Shown: positions 19,805 through 29,187, counted from the first letter of the stretch. The stretch: DNA of 64,000 nt from Nannocystis pusilla (GCF_020073745.1 NZ_JAIRAU010000056.1:248001-312000), one strand, 5' to 3'. The notes: a model not told the origin generated them from the letters alone. Program-made: numbers and translations.

Positions 19805-20902
19805 ATGACGAGCCCCGCCGCGCGCCCCGAACTCCCCGCTCCGAACGCCATCGCCGAACGGATCCTCGGCGGCGAGTGGGACGCGCTCGACGCCGCGACT
19901 CTGGTCCGTTACCTGAGCGGTGAGGGCGAGCTCGGCGACCTGATGGCCGCGGCCGACCGCCTGCGCCGCGCTCGCTTCGGCGACGAGGTCCACCTGTGCT
20001 CGATCGTCAACGCGAAGATGGGCGGCTGCCCGGAGGACTGCGGCTTCTGTGCGCAGTCGAAGCACTTCACCACCCACATCAAGGCCGACAAGTTCCTCGG
20101 CCACGCCGACATGGTCGCGGCCAGCCGCAAGGCGCAGGGCCAGGGCGCGACGGCGCTCGGGCTGGTGACCGCGACGCGTGGCTACGAGGACGGCTCGAAG
20201 GGCCTGAAGCACATGATCGAGGGCGTCCGCCAGGTGCGCGCGGCGGGTCACACCGAGGCGCACGCGTCGCTCGGGATCGTCAGCAAGGAGGCGCTCCGCG
20301 AGCTGCGCGACGCCGGCATGACCGAGTTCAACCACAACCTCGAGTCGGGCCGCAGCTACTACGAGAAGGTCGTCACGACCCACTCGTACGACGATCGCCT
20401 GAACACGATCCGCGCGGCCAAGGAGCTCGGGCTGCGCACTTGCGTGGGCGGGATCTTCGGCATGGGCGAGCAGCCGGAGCACCGCGCCGAGCTGGCGATG
20501 GAGCTGCGCGGGCTCGACGTCGACGAGGTGCCGATCAACTTCCTCGTCAGCATCGAGGGCACCAACCTGCAGCACGTCGACCCGCTGCCGCCGCGCGAGA
20601 TGCTGCGCATCATCGCCTGCTTCCGCCTGGCCCTGCCGCGGCAGAACATCTTCATCGCCGCCGGCCGCCAGCACCTCGGGCAGCTGCAGCCGATGATCTT
20701 CGCCGCCGGCGCGTCGGGCATGATGATCGGCGACTTCCTGACCACGCCGAACCGCTCGACTCAGGACGACCTCGACATGCTCGAGCAGCTCGGCCTGCGC
20801 GGGCGCGTGTGCGCCACCGGCGAGGCCCCGGCGCCGCGGCCGGAGATGGCCCCACGCGTCGAGCGGCGCGCGGGCGCGACCCACCTGCCGGTGCTGGCGT
20901 GA
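19805..20902 (+). CDS. bioB: Biotin synthase
   Basis: The 365-aa radical SAM enzyme carries the cluster motif CPEDCGFCAQSKHF near residue 77. VTATRGYEDGSKGLKHMIEGVRQVR, FNHNLESGRSYYEKVVTTHSYDDRLNTIRAAKELGLRTCVGGIFGMGE, FIAAGRQHLGQLQPMIFAAGASGMMIGDFLTT and the [2Fe-2S] ligands expected of BioB follow. It inserts sulfur into dethiobiotin. The ATG at 19805 fits the usual N-terminus; an open frame upstream has no similarity. It diverges from pdhA across 222 bp. No other biotin gene is in the window. Confidence 0.96.
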   Translation: MTSPAARPELPAPNAIAERILGGEWDALDAATLVRYLSGEGELGDLMAAADRLRRARFGDEVHLCSIVNAKMGGCPEDCGFCAQSKHFTTHIKADKFLGHADMVAASRKAQGQGATALGLVTATRGYEDGSKGLKHMIEGVRQVRAAGHTEAHASLGIVSKEALRELRDAGMTEFNHNLESGRSYYEKVVTTHSYDDRLNTIRAAKELGLRTCVGGIFGMGEQPEHRAELAMELRGLDVDEVPINFLVSIEGTNLQHVDPLPPREMLRIIACFRLALPRQNIFIAAGRQHLGQLQPMIFAAGASGMMIGDFLTTPNRSTQDDLDMLEQLGLRGRVCATGEAPAPRPEMAPRVERRAGATHLPVLA

Positions 20903-21052
20903 GCGGGCGCGCGGCGGCGCGAGGCGGGCCCGCGTCGCGGTGAGCGGTGGAGCACACGACGCGGCCTCGTGGCGCAGATCTCGGCGGGCCGAGGGGCCGC
21001 GGCCTCGGCGAGCCGGCGACGAATTGGCGTCGCGACGGGTTCTCGCAGAAAA

Positions 21053-22450
21053 ATGGCGGGGCACCGCCGCATGAGCCCGACGATCTCCAGCTTCGCCTCG
21101 CTCGCCCCGCTCGTCGCGCTCGTCGGCGCGGCGCCGGTGGACGTGCTCGGGCCGTGGACGCCCGCCCCGGCCGAGGACGTTCGCGTCGAGGCCGAGCCGC
21201 CGCAGACCGATGCGCCGGTGATCGAAAATGCGGCGGTCGTGCCGGCGATCCGCAAGCCCACGGCCGACGACGAGCGCGTCGAGCCGGGGACGGACGTCGC
21301 GTCGGTCGACAACCCCGGGGTCGCCGTCGGCGAGCCGATGGACCCGCACCTGCCCGGCTTCAAGCCGTGGGAGGTCGGCGGCTTCATCGACGTCAACTAC
21401 GGCTACAACAGCAACAACCCCGACAACCACGTGAACCGCGGCACCAGCGTGCAGCCGCGCACCGGCGAGTTCACGCTGAACCAGGCCGTCGCGTACATCC
21501 GCCGCGGTCCGATCCCCGGTCAATTCTCGCCGCTGTTCGAGTTCGCGGCCCAGGGCGGTCCGGCCGCCGACGCGCTGGTGGCCTACGAGCCGAACCCGGG
21601 CGGCGCCAACGGCAAGTTCGCCGGGCCCGAGGTGTGGAAGCACCTCTCGCGCGCCAACATCGGCTTCCGCACTCGCCACGGCACGGAGATGGTGGTCGGC
21701 CTGCAACTGAGCCCGGTCGGCATCGGCATCCACTGGTCGCCGTACAACTGGAACTACACGGTGACGTGGCAGCTCAACAGCGTGCCGTATTACCTGTCGG
21801 GGCTGAAGCTGGCGCAGACGATCCGCGACAGGCACCAGGTGCTGCTGTGGGTGGTGAACGGCTGGCAGCTGCTGGCCGACAACAACAAGGCGCCGAGCGT
21901 CATGCTCGGCTACACGTTCACCGCCAGCGAGAGGTTCAACCTCGCCGAGTACGTGTGGATCGGGCCCGAGCAGGCCGACATGCGGCCGCGCGCGTGGCGG
22001 CTGTTCTCGGACTCGCAGGCGGTCTACAACACCGAGCGCTTCGGCGTCGGCGCGCTGTTCGACGTCGGCGCCGACCCGCGCACCGACCTGCCGCTGTCGC
22101 CGTGGCAGATGTGGATGAACGGGGCGGTGTTCACCCGCTGGCGCGTGCTCGGCAAGCTGCGCACGTGGGACATGGCGCTGCGCCCCGAGTTCTTCTGGGA
22201 CCGCGACGGCCGCATGTTCGGCGTGCCGCAGACGCTGATCTCGGCGGCGTTCACCAACAACTTCCGCGTGTTCGACGACCTGCTGGTGCGCCTCGAGTAC
22301 CGCTACGATCACTCGACCAGCGCGAACGGGTTCTTCTACCGCGGGCCGGCGATCGTCGACGGCGGGCCCGGCCTCGCCCGTGATCAGCACACCGTGTTCT
22401 TCGCGGTCGCCGGTGTGTTGGCGCACCGCTTCGGCGGCAAGCGAGGTTGA
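21053..22450 (+). CDS. Outer-membrane beta-barrel (porin-like) protein
   Basis: The chosen ATG at 21053 (another lies at 21071) gives a signal sequence with SFASLAPLVALVGAAPVDV. A Pro/Glu/Asp-rich spacer follows to about residue 100. The remainder is a barrel with alternating aromatic strands: WEVGGFIDVNYGYNSNNPDNHVN, VAYIRRGPIPGQFSPLFEFAAQGG, GIGIHWSPYNWNYTVTWQLNSVPYYLSG, FRVFDDLLVRLEYRYDHS, and a terminal strand HTVFFAVAGVLAHRFGG. This resembles the outer-membrane beta-barrel BBP2/porin-2-like families of myxobacteria. Substrate is unknown. Confidence 0.72.
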   Translation: MAGHRRMSPTISSFASLAPLVALVGAAPVDVLGPWTPAPAEDVRVEAEPPQTDAPVIENAAVVPAIRKPTADDERVEPGTDVASVDNPGVAVGEPMDPHLPGFKPWEVGGFIDVNYGYNSNNPDNHVNRGTSVQPRTGEFTLNQAVAYIRRGPIPGQFSPLFEFAAQGGPAADALVAYEPNPGGANGKFAGPEVWKHLSRANIGFRTRHGTEMVVGLQLSPVGIGIHWSPYNWNYTVTWQLNSVPYYLSGLKLAQTIRDRHQVLLWVVNGWQLLADNNKAPSVMLGYTFTASERFNLAEYVWIGPEQADMRPRAWRLFSDSQAVYNTERFGVGALFDVGADPRTDLPLSPWQMWMNGAVFTRWRVLGKLRTWDMALRPEFFWDRDGRMFGVPQTLISAAFTNNFRVFDDLLVRLEYRYDHSTSANGFFYRGPAIVDGGPGLARDQHTVFFAVAGVLAHRFGGKRG

Positions 22451-22544
22451 CGCCGGCGCGCGTGCGATCGCCGCCGTGACGCCGGTCCGCCGTCGCCGCC
22501 GACGCGTTCGACCGCGCTGTCGACGTCGACTATCCTCTGCGCCG

Positions 22545-23747
22545 ATGGACGCTCCCACGCTCGCTGCCCCGGTCGATCCGTCCGCGCTCGCGCAGGTGCT
22601 GCGGCCCTTCGGCGAGAGCGAGGGCCTGCCGCGCGAGGCCTACGTGTCGCCCGCCGTGCATCAGTGGGAGCTCGGCGCGTTCCTCGACGACGCGTGGGTG
22701 TGCGTCGGCCGGGCCCAGGCGCTCGACCAGGTCGGCGCGCAGCGGGCGATCCGCGCCGGGCGCGAGGGCGTGCTGCTCGTGCGCGACCAGTCCGGCGAGA
22801 TCCGCGGGTTCTACAACGTGTGCCGCCATCGCGCGCACGAGCTGGTGCAGGTCGGCGACTGCGTGCGCGGCAGGCAGATCCGCTGCCCCTATCACGGCTG
22901 GGTCTACGAGCTCGACGGTGCGCTGCGCGGGCAGCGTCGCGAGCTCGAGCCGCGCGGGTTGGTGCCGGTGCGCGTCGAGATCTGGCGCGGCTTCGTGTTC
23001 GTCAACCTCTCGGGCACGGCGATCCCGTTGAAGGAGTGGCTCGGCGACCTCGACGCGCTGACCGCCGCGCACGACCTCGAGTCGCTGCAGATCGCGGCGA
23101 CCCACAGCTACGAGCTGGTGGCCAACTGGAAGCTGGTCGTCGAGAACTACCACGAGTGCTACCACTGCCCGCTGATCCACCCGCAGCTGTGCAAGGTCAG
23201 CCCGCCCAACAGCGGCCAGAACTACTCCGGCGCGGGGGCGTGGATCGGCGGGCCGATGGAGCTGATGCCCCACGTCGAGACGATGTCGTTCGACGGCAAG
23301 AGCGTCGGCGCGCCGCTGCCCAGGCTGTCGCCGGCGCAGCGGCGCAGCGTGTTTTATTACGGGGTCGGCGCCAACCTGCTGATCAGCCTCCACCCCGACT
23401 ACGTGCTGACGCACCGGCTCGAACCACTCGCGCCCGACCGCACCCGCGTCGAGTGCCAGTGGCTGTTCCACCCCGACGCGATCGCGGCGCCCGCATTCTC
23501 GCCGGCCTATGCGGTGGACTTTTGGGACATGACCAATCGGCAAGATTGGCGCGCGGTCGAGAGCGTGCACCGCGGGGTGTCGTCCCGCGGCTTCCGCCCC
23601 GGCGTGTTCGCGTCGCGCGAGCAGGCGGTCTACGAGTTCGTGACCCGCGTGGCCCGCGGCTACCGCGACGGCGGCTGGGCCCAGCCGCCGCGCGGCCCCG
23701 CGTCCACGAGCCCCGGCTGCCCGGCGGACTGCCCGAGCGCGCCGTGA
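22545..23747 (+). CDS. Rieske non-haem iron oxygenase, alpha (catalytic) subunit
   Basis: The 400-aa protein has a Rieske domain with CRHRAHEL and CPYHGWVY (CxH-CxxH 2Fe-2S ligands) at about residues 100-125. The catalytic domain carries NWKLVVENYHECYHCPLIHP, the bridging Glu/Asp region and His-x4-His iron ligands. This is the layout of ring-hydroxylating dioxygenase or choline/carnitine-type monooxygenase large subunits. Neither reductase nor beta subunit is nearby, so electron donor and substrate are unknown. The short C-terminal tail PRGPASTSPGCPADCPSAP is low complexity. Confidence 0.85.
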   Translation: MDAPTLAAPVDPSALAQVLRPFGESEGLPREAYVSPAVHQWELGAFLDDAWVCVGRAQALDQVGAQRAIRAGREGVLLVRDQSGEIRGFYNVCRHRAHELVQVGDCVRGRQIRCPYHGWVYELDGALRGQRRELEPRGLVPVRVEIWRGFVFVNLSGTAIPLKEWLGDLDALTAAHDLESLQIAATHSYELVANWKLVVENYHECYHCPLIHPQLCKVSPPNSGQNYSGAGAWIGGPMELMPHVETMSFDGKSVGAPLPRLSPAQRRSVFYYGVGANLLISLHPDYVLTHRLEPLAPDRTRVECQWLFHPDAIAAPAFSPAYAVDFWDMTNRQDWRAVESVHRGVSSRGFRPGVFASREQAVYEFVTRVARGYRDGGWAQPPRGPASTSPGCPADCPSAP

Positions 23748-23751
23748 GCGG

Positions 23752-25161
23752 TCACGGGGCGACGTCGGTCGCGGTGCCGGCGAGGAGGTCGGCGACCCAT
23801 TCGCGCAGCAGGACGCCGTCGGTCTCGGCGGTGTAGAAGCTCGGGGTCAGCCAGGTGTGCTGCGTGCCGGACAGGTAGAAGCTGCCCCAGGTGCCGGGCG
23901 GCTCGCTCAGAAAGTCGTCGCGCAAGTCGACGAGGCCGTCGGCGAACATCATGCCGCTCATCTGGCCCCCGGCGCAGTCGTTGAGGCCGAAGCCGAAGAA
24001 GTAGCGGATCGATTCGTCCTGCAGCGACGAGACGATGCCGAGGCGCTGATCGTGGTGCTTGTCGCCGAGGTAGTGGAGGACGTTGGCGAGCCCGCCGCCG
24101 TCGGGGTTGAAGCAGTCGGTGCAATCGGCGGGCAGGGTCTCATCGAGGTTCCACAGGTCGCGCCAGTGCTGCTGCAGGCAGGGCGCGAGGTACTCGTCGG
24201 ACATGACGGGGCCGGAGTCGTCGAGGAGGGTGACGGGGCGGTCGGGGAAGGCGTCGGCGATCCGGTCGTAGTTGAAGGCCGAGCCGAAGCCGCCGGCGCT
24301 CTCGCCGGCGACGAGGACCTGATCGGCGCTGTCGAGGAAGGTCGGGACGACGCGGTTCAGGTAGGCGGTGACGTTGTCGTAGCCGACGAATTGCTGCGGC
24401 TGGGCGATGCCCGGGACCTCCGCGTCGGGCTGGGCTCCGGCGTGGACGTCGCCGGTGCAGTAGGGCACGAACACGAAGCTCCAGTCGCCGACGGGGTTGT
24501 CGGCCTGGTCCTTGTCGAAGATGCCCTTGCTGCCGCTGTTCTGGACGAAGTTGTCGTAGCTCGCCATGCCGAAGCTGGCGCCGTTCTGGTTGCAAGTGGC
24601 GGCGTTGAAGCAGGCGCCGCCGCTCTGGAAGTAGACGACGAGGCCAGACCCGGAGCCGTAGCGCACGGCGAGGCCGGTGCTGCTGCCGCCGCGGCACTGC
24701 GAGTCGGGGAACGGCACCCACTGCCACTCGCCGACCGGGGCGTCCGGCAGCGGCTCGCCGTTCCACGGCGAGGGCTCGCCGGTGGTGCTCGTGTCGGTGT
24801 CGGTGTCGCCGGTGGTCGAGGTCGAGGTGGTCGAGGTGGTCGAGGTGGTCGAGGTGGTGTCGACGCCCTCGGTGGTGGTGTCGGTGGTCGAGGTCGAGGT
24901 GGTGGTGTCGACGCCCTCGGTGGTGGTGGGGCCGGTGGTCGTGGTGGTGTCGGCGCTGGTCGAGGTCGAGTCGACCGTTCCGGTCGTCGAGGTGCCCGTC
25001 GTCGGCGCGTCGGTGGTGGGCGCGTCGGTGGTGGGACCGCCGGTGCTCGTCGTGGTCGAGGTGTCGCTCGCCATCTCGGTCTCGGTGGCGGCGCCGCCAG
25101 GGTCCTGGCAGGCGAGCAGCGCGAAACAGGCGGTCGAGACGAGTGAAGCGGTGCGAATCAT
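23752..25161 (-). CDS. Lipoprotein with pectin-acetylesterase-like alpha/beta hydrolase domain
   Basis: The signal SLVSTACFALLAC gives a lipobox Cys. A very long Thr/Ser/Asp linker (residues about 20-140, encoded by repetitive DNA at about 24780-25075) precedes the catalytic domain. That domain has GGSSTGLAVRYGSGSGLVVYFQSGGACFNAATC, then VLVAGESAGGFGSAFNYDRI with the nucleophile Ser in GESAGG, and FFGFGLNDCAGGQMS. The order matches the pectinacetylesterase/NOTUM family (carboxylic ester hydrolase). A terminal SGTQHTWL supplies the catalytic His. It is probably exposed on the outer membrane. Confidence 0.78.
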   Translation of the reverse strand: MIRTASLVSTACFALLACQDPGGAATETEMASDTSTTTSTGGPTTDAPTTDAPTTGTSTTGTVDSTSTSADTTTTTGPTTTEGVDTTTSTSTTDTTTEGVDTTSTTSTTSTTSTSTTGDTDTDTSTTGEPSPWNGEPLPDAPVGEWQWVPFPDSQCRGGSSTGLAVRYGSGSGLVVYFQSGGACFNAATCNQNGASFGMASYDNFVQNSGSKGIFDKDQADNPVGDWSFVFVPYCTGDVHAGAQPDAEVPGIAQPQQFVGYDNVTAYLNRVVPTFLDSADQVLVAGESAGGFGSAFNYDRIADAFPDRPVTLLDDSGPVMSDEYLAPCLQQHWRDLWNLDETLPADCTDCFNPDGGGLANVLHYLGDKHHDQRLGIVSSLQDESIRYFFGFGLNDCAGGQMSGMMFADGLVDLRDDFLSEPPGTWGSFYLSGTQHTWLTPSFYTAETDGVLLREWVADLLAGTATDVAP

Positions 25162-25291
25162 CGCGCCAATCTATGCGAACCATCGCGGCCGCCGCATGCG
25201 GGATCGCCGGGGTCGGCCGTGACGAGGTTGTCGCCGCGGTGAACGTGATTGTGGTCGCCAGCAGACAGCGGGCGGCGGAGCCCGGGGGCGA

Positions 25292-25308
25292 GTGTCCTTC
25301 GGGACATG
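25292..25308. repeat. Dispersed palindrome with TTCG loop
   Basis: TGTCC-ttcg-GGACA lies between the lipoprotein start and the GST stop. As RNA it would form a cUUCGg tetraloop hairpin. Confidence 0.8.
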
Positions 25309-25426
25309 TGATGATCGACGGTGAGCGAGCGGGTGGCCGCGCGGCCGTCGGTCGGGGATGCGCCGAGGGCAAGTCGCGGCCGCGGGCGATGGCGCCCGAC
25401 GCCTCGCAGGCCGCCGATGACGCGAG

Positions 25427-26101
25427 CTAGGTCGCGTTCGCCTCGCGCGGGCGCAGGAACGCCGGCACCGGCTTGCCGTGGCGGGCGAGCTGCTCGGCGT
25501 AGAGCCGGCGCTCGACGGCCAGGGCGGCGGCGACGCTCGGACGCGCTTGCAGCCGCTGGGCGTAGGCGGCCAGGGACGGCCACTTCTTCAGATCGATGGG
25601 GGTCGCGATCGTCCACGTCAGCACGGTGACGAGGTAGGCGTCGGCGACGCTGAAGCGGTCGAGCAGGAACTCGCGCCCGTCGAGGTAGCGCGCCAGGTAG
25701 TCGAGGCGAGCGGCGCCCTTGGCGATCGCGTAGCTGCGGGCCTCCGCGGGCGCCTTCTCGTCGAACAGGACGGCGAACAGGCCCTTGTGCAGCTCGGTGC
25801 CGACGAAGCACAGCCACTGCTGCAGGCGCGCCCGCTCGAGGCCGTCCCGCGGGGCCAGCTCGGCGGCGGGCAGGCGGTCGGCGACGTACTGGAGCACGGC
25901 CGCGTTCTCGGTCACCAGCTGACCGTCGTCGGTGCGCAGCGCGGGGACGAGCCCGAGCGGGTGGATCTCGCGGTAGTCGGCGCCGTCGCTGGTGCGCTTG
26001 GTGACGGGGTCGACCTCGACGTAGTTCACCGGCGCGCCAGCCTCGAGGAGGGCGATGCGCGTGGCCAGGGAGCAGGAGAGGGGGGAGCCGTAGAGCTGCA
26101 T
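25427..26101 (-). CDS. Glutathione S-transferase
   Basis: The 224-aa protein starts MQLYGSPLSCSLATRIALLEAGAPVNYVEVDP, the thioredoxin-fold N-domain with Ser/Cys at the active-site position of bacterial beta-class-like GSTs. PLGLVPALRTDDGQLVTENAAVLQYVADRL is the cis-Pro and glutathione gamma-Glu-binding region. The C-domain has DRFSVADAYLVTVLTW, the N-capping box. The ATG at 26101 matches the family start. It diverges from a LysR regulator 62 bp away, which suggests joint control through the palindrome at 26128-26144. Confidence 0.9.
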   Translation of the reverse strand: MQLYGSPLSCSLATRIALLEAGAPVNYVEVDPVTKRTSDGADYREIHPLGLVPALRTDDGQLVTENAAVLQYVADRLPAAELAPRDGLERARLQQWLCFVGTELHKGLFAVLFDEKAPAEARSYAIAKGAARLDYLARYLDGREFLLDRFSVADAYLVTVLTWTIATPIDLKKWPSLAAYAQRLQARPSVAAALAVERRLYAEQLARHGKPVPAFLRPREANAT

Positions 26102-26127
26102 GGCGGGCAGGATGCGCCGCGGCGGTG

Positions 26128-26144
26128 GATGCGTCCAACGCATC
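26128..26144. promoter_or_regulatory. LysR-type operator candidate between gst and lysR genes
   Basis: GATGCGT-cca-ACGCATC is a perfect 7+7 inverted repeat in the 62-bp divergent intergenic region. A partial third GATGCG lies at 26158-26163. The position is that expected for the autoregulatory and activation site of the LysR protein. Confidence 0.6.
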
Positions 26145-26163
26145 ATTGGTATAGAATCGATGC

Positions 26164-27099
26164 GTGGGACACATTGCCAGCATTCCCCGCCCGCGCCTCG
26201 AGCTCCGCGACCTGCAGGTGGTCCTCGCCGTGGCCGCGGCGGGCACCACGGCCGCGGCCGCGTCGACGCTGCACCTGTCGCAGCCGGCGGTCAGCCGGGC
26301 GCTGCTGGCCGCGGAGGAGCGGCTGGGCGCGCGCCTGTTCGACCGCTCGCCGCGCGGCCTGCAGGCGACATCGGCCGGCGAGCAGCTGGTGGCCGGGGCG
26401 ACGCGGCTGCTGGCGGAGCTGGTGGAGATCGAGCGCCGCGCGCGGGCACCCGTGGCCCGGCCGACGCGGGTGCGCCTGGTGTGCGAGTGCTACACGGCCT
26501 ATCACTGGTTGCCGACGGCGCTGGCCGAGCTGCGGACGGGCCTGCCGAACCTCGATCTGGTGCTCGCGGTCGAACACACGCGCTCGCCGGTCGAGGCGCT
26601 GGTGGCCGGCGCGATCGACATCGCGCTGCTGACCACCGGCGAGGTGCCGCCCGGCGAGCTGGCGACGCAGCCGCTGTTCGCCGACGAGATCGTGTTCGTC
26701 GTGTCGCCGGCGCACGAGCTGGCGAAGAAGCCGACGCTGACGCGCGACGATCTGCGCAAGGCCCGGCTGATCACCGGCGAGACGCCGGAGGCGGAGACGC
26801 GGTGGTTCGTGACGCGGGTGTTCGGTCGCGGGCCGCGGCCGGGGCGCGCGCAGCGGCTGCCGCTCACCGAGGCGATCCTCGACGTCGCGCGCGCGGGCAT
26901 GGGCGTGGCGGTGCTGTCGGAGTGGATGGCCGGGCCGCACCTGGGGCGCGGCGATCTGCTGGTGAAGCGGTTGTCGTCCGGTCCGCTGCGGCGCCCGTGG
27001 CGGCTGGCGTGGCGGCGCGAGGCCGAGGAGCCGGCGCGCGTGTTGCTGGCGGCGTTGAAGTCGGCCGCGCCGGCGCCGATGATCACGGGCAAGCGCTGA
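26164..27099 (+). CDS. LysR-family transcriptional regulator
   Basis: The 311-aa protein has the N-terminal winged HTH (LELRDLQVVLAVAAAGTTAAAASTLHLSQPAVSRALLAAEERLGARLFDRSPRGLQATSAG) and a periplasmic-binding-like effector domain from about residue 95. The start codon is GTG at 26164. It is divergent from the GST gene, its likely target. Its last 17 bases overlap the 3' end of the convergent lipoprotein gene. Confidence 0.9.
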   Translation: MGHIASIPRPRLELRDLQVVLAVAAAGTTAAAASTLHLSQPAVSRALLAAEERLGARLFDRSPRGLQATSAGEQLVAGATRLLAELVEIERRARAPVARPTRVRLVCECYTAYHWLPTALAELRTGLPNLDLVLAVEHTRSPVEALVAGAIDIALLTTGEVPPGELATQPLFADEIVFVVSPAHELAKKPTLTRDDLRKARLITGETPEAETRWFVTRVFGRGPRPGRAQRLPLTEAILDVARAGMGVAVLSEWMAGPHLGRGDLLVKRLSSGPLRRPWRLAWRREAEEPARVLLAALKSAAPAPMITGKR

Positions 27100-28561
27100 C
27101 GGTCGGCGCGACGTCGCGGTAGGCCGACCACATGGCGGCGACGAATTCGTTGCTGGCGCCGCCGCCACCCTCGACGTCGCCGGCGACCCAGCGATCGACG
27201 TAGTCGAAGAACGGGTCGTGGGCCCAGGCCGCGCGCAGGTCCATGGCGTGGATGGCGAGCGCCTCGCCGACCCAGGTGTGCGAGGTACAACAATTGCGGT
27301 AGTCGCTGCAGCCGTCGGCCAGGCCGGCGGGGTCGCGGCAGTCCTTCGCCCCGTTCTCGCAGTCGCCGCCGTACTCGCAGCCGTTGTCGAAGTAGCAGTC
27401 GTTGCACGCGCGACCCCACAGCGCCTGGCCGCCCTCGCCGTGGTAGGTCATCTCGTCCTCGTTGCCGATGTCGGCGCCGGGGCTGGCCATGGCGGCGTCG
27501 CCGAGCAGGCCGCCGGCGAACACGATCGGGAACTTGCGCCCGTTGGAGTGGCCGCCGTTGGCGTCCCAGTTGCCGCCGGCCTGCAGCACGCCGTAGTTGT
27601 CGATCCCGAGCTGCACCAGCCGGTGCGCCAGCGCTTCCTGCTCGGGCGTGTCGAGCAGCACGTAGCTGGCCAGCGTCGCCACGATGTCGCCGACCTCGCG
27701 GCCGTAGCAGTACATGTTGAGCGTCGCGCAGCCGTGCTGGATCTCCCACGTGCGCAGGTGATCGATCCACGGGCGCTCGACGTGGCGCAGCAGCGCACTC
27801 GGGTCGGGCGTGTCGCCGGGCGCGGCCAGCTTCGGCAGCGCGCTCCAGCAGATGTCGCCGGCGCGGTGGATCGGCTTGTCGGCGCCGGCGTAGGGCGGGC
27901 GGAACGCGTCGGCCGGCTGCGGCGCGGGGACGACGGTGAGGATCGCCTGGGTGGCGATCGGGCCGCGCTGGCAGTCGCCGTCGTAGGTGTGCCAGCCGTC
28001 GGAGCCGCCCTGATCGCACTCGGGCTCGTCGGGGTGGCTGATCGCCGACACCAGCGAGTGCGTGCCCTCGACCGCGAGCGGGAAGCTGACGCGCAGGCCG
28101 TCGCCGTGGTTGCCGGCGCGGCTGTCGTAGTCCTGCGAACCGACGGGGTCGAGCATCGAGCCGTTGCGGCCCTCGGCCGGCGCGGGGTCGACGGAGACGA
28201 TCGTGACGGGGCCGACGACCCACCAGTCGCCGGTGACGAACTGGCCGACCTGGCGCGGCGCGTCGAAGGTCCAGGTGATGCCGTACTGACTGACCGACAT
28301 CTGCAGGTTCGGCGGCTCGCCGGTGGTGGTGTCGGGCTCGCCGGTGCTGCTGGTGGTCGGCGCGGGCTCGCCGGTGGTCGGCGAGGGTTCGCTCGTGGTG
28401 GGGGTGGTCGAGCTGGTGCTGGTGGTCTCGCTCGTGCTCGTCGTGGTCTCGGCGGTCGTCGTGGCGTCGGCGGTCGTCGCACCCGTGTCGCCGGAGCCGC
28501 CGCCGCAGGCGGGAGCGAGCGAACAGGCGAGGGTCCACGTGACGAATTTCGAGCGGTGCAT
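27083..28561 (-). CDS. Secreted lipoprotein with Thr-rich linker, unknown catalytic domain
   Basis: The signal FVTWTLACSLAPAC gives a lipobox Cys. A Thr/Ser/Glu/Pro linker spans residues about 25-85. The 400-aa remainder contains YGITWTFDAPRQVGQFVTGDWWVVGP, a beta domain, then an all-helical part with ATLNMYCYGREVGDIVATLASYVLLDTPEQEALAHRLVQLGIDNYGVLQAGGNWDANGGHSNGRKFPIVFAGGLLGD. This part resembles alginate-lyase or heparinase-type alpha/alpha-toroids. A Cys-rich stretch (CNDCYFDNGCEYGGDCENGAKDC) follows. A polysaccharide-degrading role is possible but unproven. The ATG at 28561 gives the only good signal peptide. Confidence 0.7.
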   Translation of the reverse strand: MHRSKFVTWTLACSLAPACGGGSGDTGATTADATTTAETTTSTSETTSTSSTTPTTSEPSPTTGEPAPTTSSTGEPDTTTGEPPNLQMSVSQYGITWTFDAPRQVGQFVTGDWWVVGPVTIVSVDPAPAEGRNGSMLDPVGSQDYDSRAGNHGDGLRVSFPLAVEGTHSLVSAISHPDEPECDQGGSDGWHTYDGDCQRGPIATQAILTVVPAPQPADAFRPPYAGADKPIHRAGDICWSALPKLAAPGDTPDPSALLRHVERPWIDHLRTWEIQHGCATLNMYCYGREVGDIVATLASYVLLDTPEQEALAHRLVQLGIDNYGVLQAGGNWDANGGHSNGRKFPIVFAGGLLGDAAMASPGADIGNEDEMTYHGEGGQALWGRACNDCYFDNGCEYGGDCENGAKDCRDPAGLADGCSDYRNCCTSHTWVGEALAIHAMDLRAAWAHDPFFDYVDRWVAGDVEGGGGASNEFVAAMWSAYRDVAPTVSACP

Positions 28562-28702
28562 GCGACGAGTATAAAAAAGTCCGGGGGGCGATCGGCCGCG
28601 CGCGGCGGTGCGATCGCGCGACGGCGAGGTGCCGCCATCGCGGAGAGAGCCGGGGGTCTGGCTGCCCCAAATCTGCGGGGGCGGCTCGGTCGTTCGCGGA
28701 TG

Positions 28703-28748
28703 AGATGTCCCGGGGGACATCTTGAAAAGATGCTCCGAAGGACAGGTC
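28703..28748. repeat. Dispersed palindromes next to small lipoprotein stop
   Basis: AGATGTCC-cggg-GGACATCT (28703-28722) is a perfect 8+8 palindrome. It is followed by the half copy GCTCCGAAGGACAGG ending at 28748, adjacent to the stop of the leftward gene. Confidence 0.8.
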
Positions 28749-28749
28749 G

Positions 28750-29187
28750 TCAGCGGGGCAGGTCGAACGCGAGCACGCCGTCGCCGGCGTCGCCGTGGCA
28801 GCGGGTGCAGGCGTGGGGGTCGCCGGAGTAGACGACCTCGCCGGAGGTCTCGTACTCGGCGAAGAACCACGCGTCGCCGCGCTTCTGCATGGCGACGACG
28901 ATGTGGGGCTCGCCGGCCATGAAGCCGTCCTTGACGATGATCGAGCCGTCGGGCCAGGCGGTCCGCGGCGCGCCGGCGAGCGCGTCGACGACGACTTCGT
29001 TGATGAAGATCTCGACCTCGTCGCCGTGGACGGTCGCGCTCGGCGTGCGGCCCTCGTAGCCGGGAGCGCGGGCCCATCCGTGGTAGTCGGCGGCCTGCAG
29101 CTCGTCCCATAGCGCCTCGGCGCTGTCGGGGTTCTGGTTGCTGCAGGCGGCCAGGGCGAGGAGGGGCGCGAGGAGCAGGCGGGGCAC
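28750..29187 (-). CDS. Small lipoprotein with CxxCH motif (cytochrome P460-like)
   Basis: With the GTG at 29187 the protein is 145 aa with a signal PRLLLAPLLALAAC (lipobox). The body has YHGWARAPGYEGRTPSATVHGDEVEIFINEVV and SIIVKDGFMAG-PHIVVAMQKRGDAWFFAEYE. It ends SGDPHACTRCHGDAGDGVLAFDLPR with a CxxCH haem c motif. The combination KDGF and CxxCH near the C-terminus resembles cytochrome P460-like or haem-binding DUF families. It is likely a lipid-anchored periplasmic electron carrier. It lies just downstream of the aminotransferase on the same strand. Confidence 0.7.
   Translation of the reverse strand: MPRLLLAPLLALAACSNQNPDSAEALWDELQAADYHGWARAPGYEGRTPSATVHGDEVEIFINEVVVDALAGAPRTAWPDGSIIVKDGFMAGEPHIVVAMQKRGDAWFFAEYETSGEVVYSGDPHACTRCHGDAGDGVLAFDLPR

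Noticed and set aside
18488..22558. Very long minus-strand frame of 1356 codons across pdhA, bioB and the barrel gene
   Set aside because: Only the first-named part (18488-19582) matches a protein family. The rest is the antisense of bioB and the barrel gene, kept open by high GC.
24780..25075. Short tandem GGTGGTGTCG repeats resembling a CRISPR or minisatellite
   Set aside because: They are codon repeats of a Thr/Ser/Asp linker inside one lipoprotein gene; there are no unique spacers.
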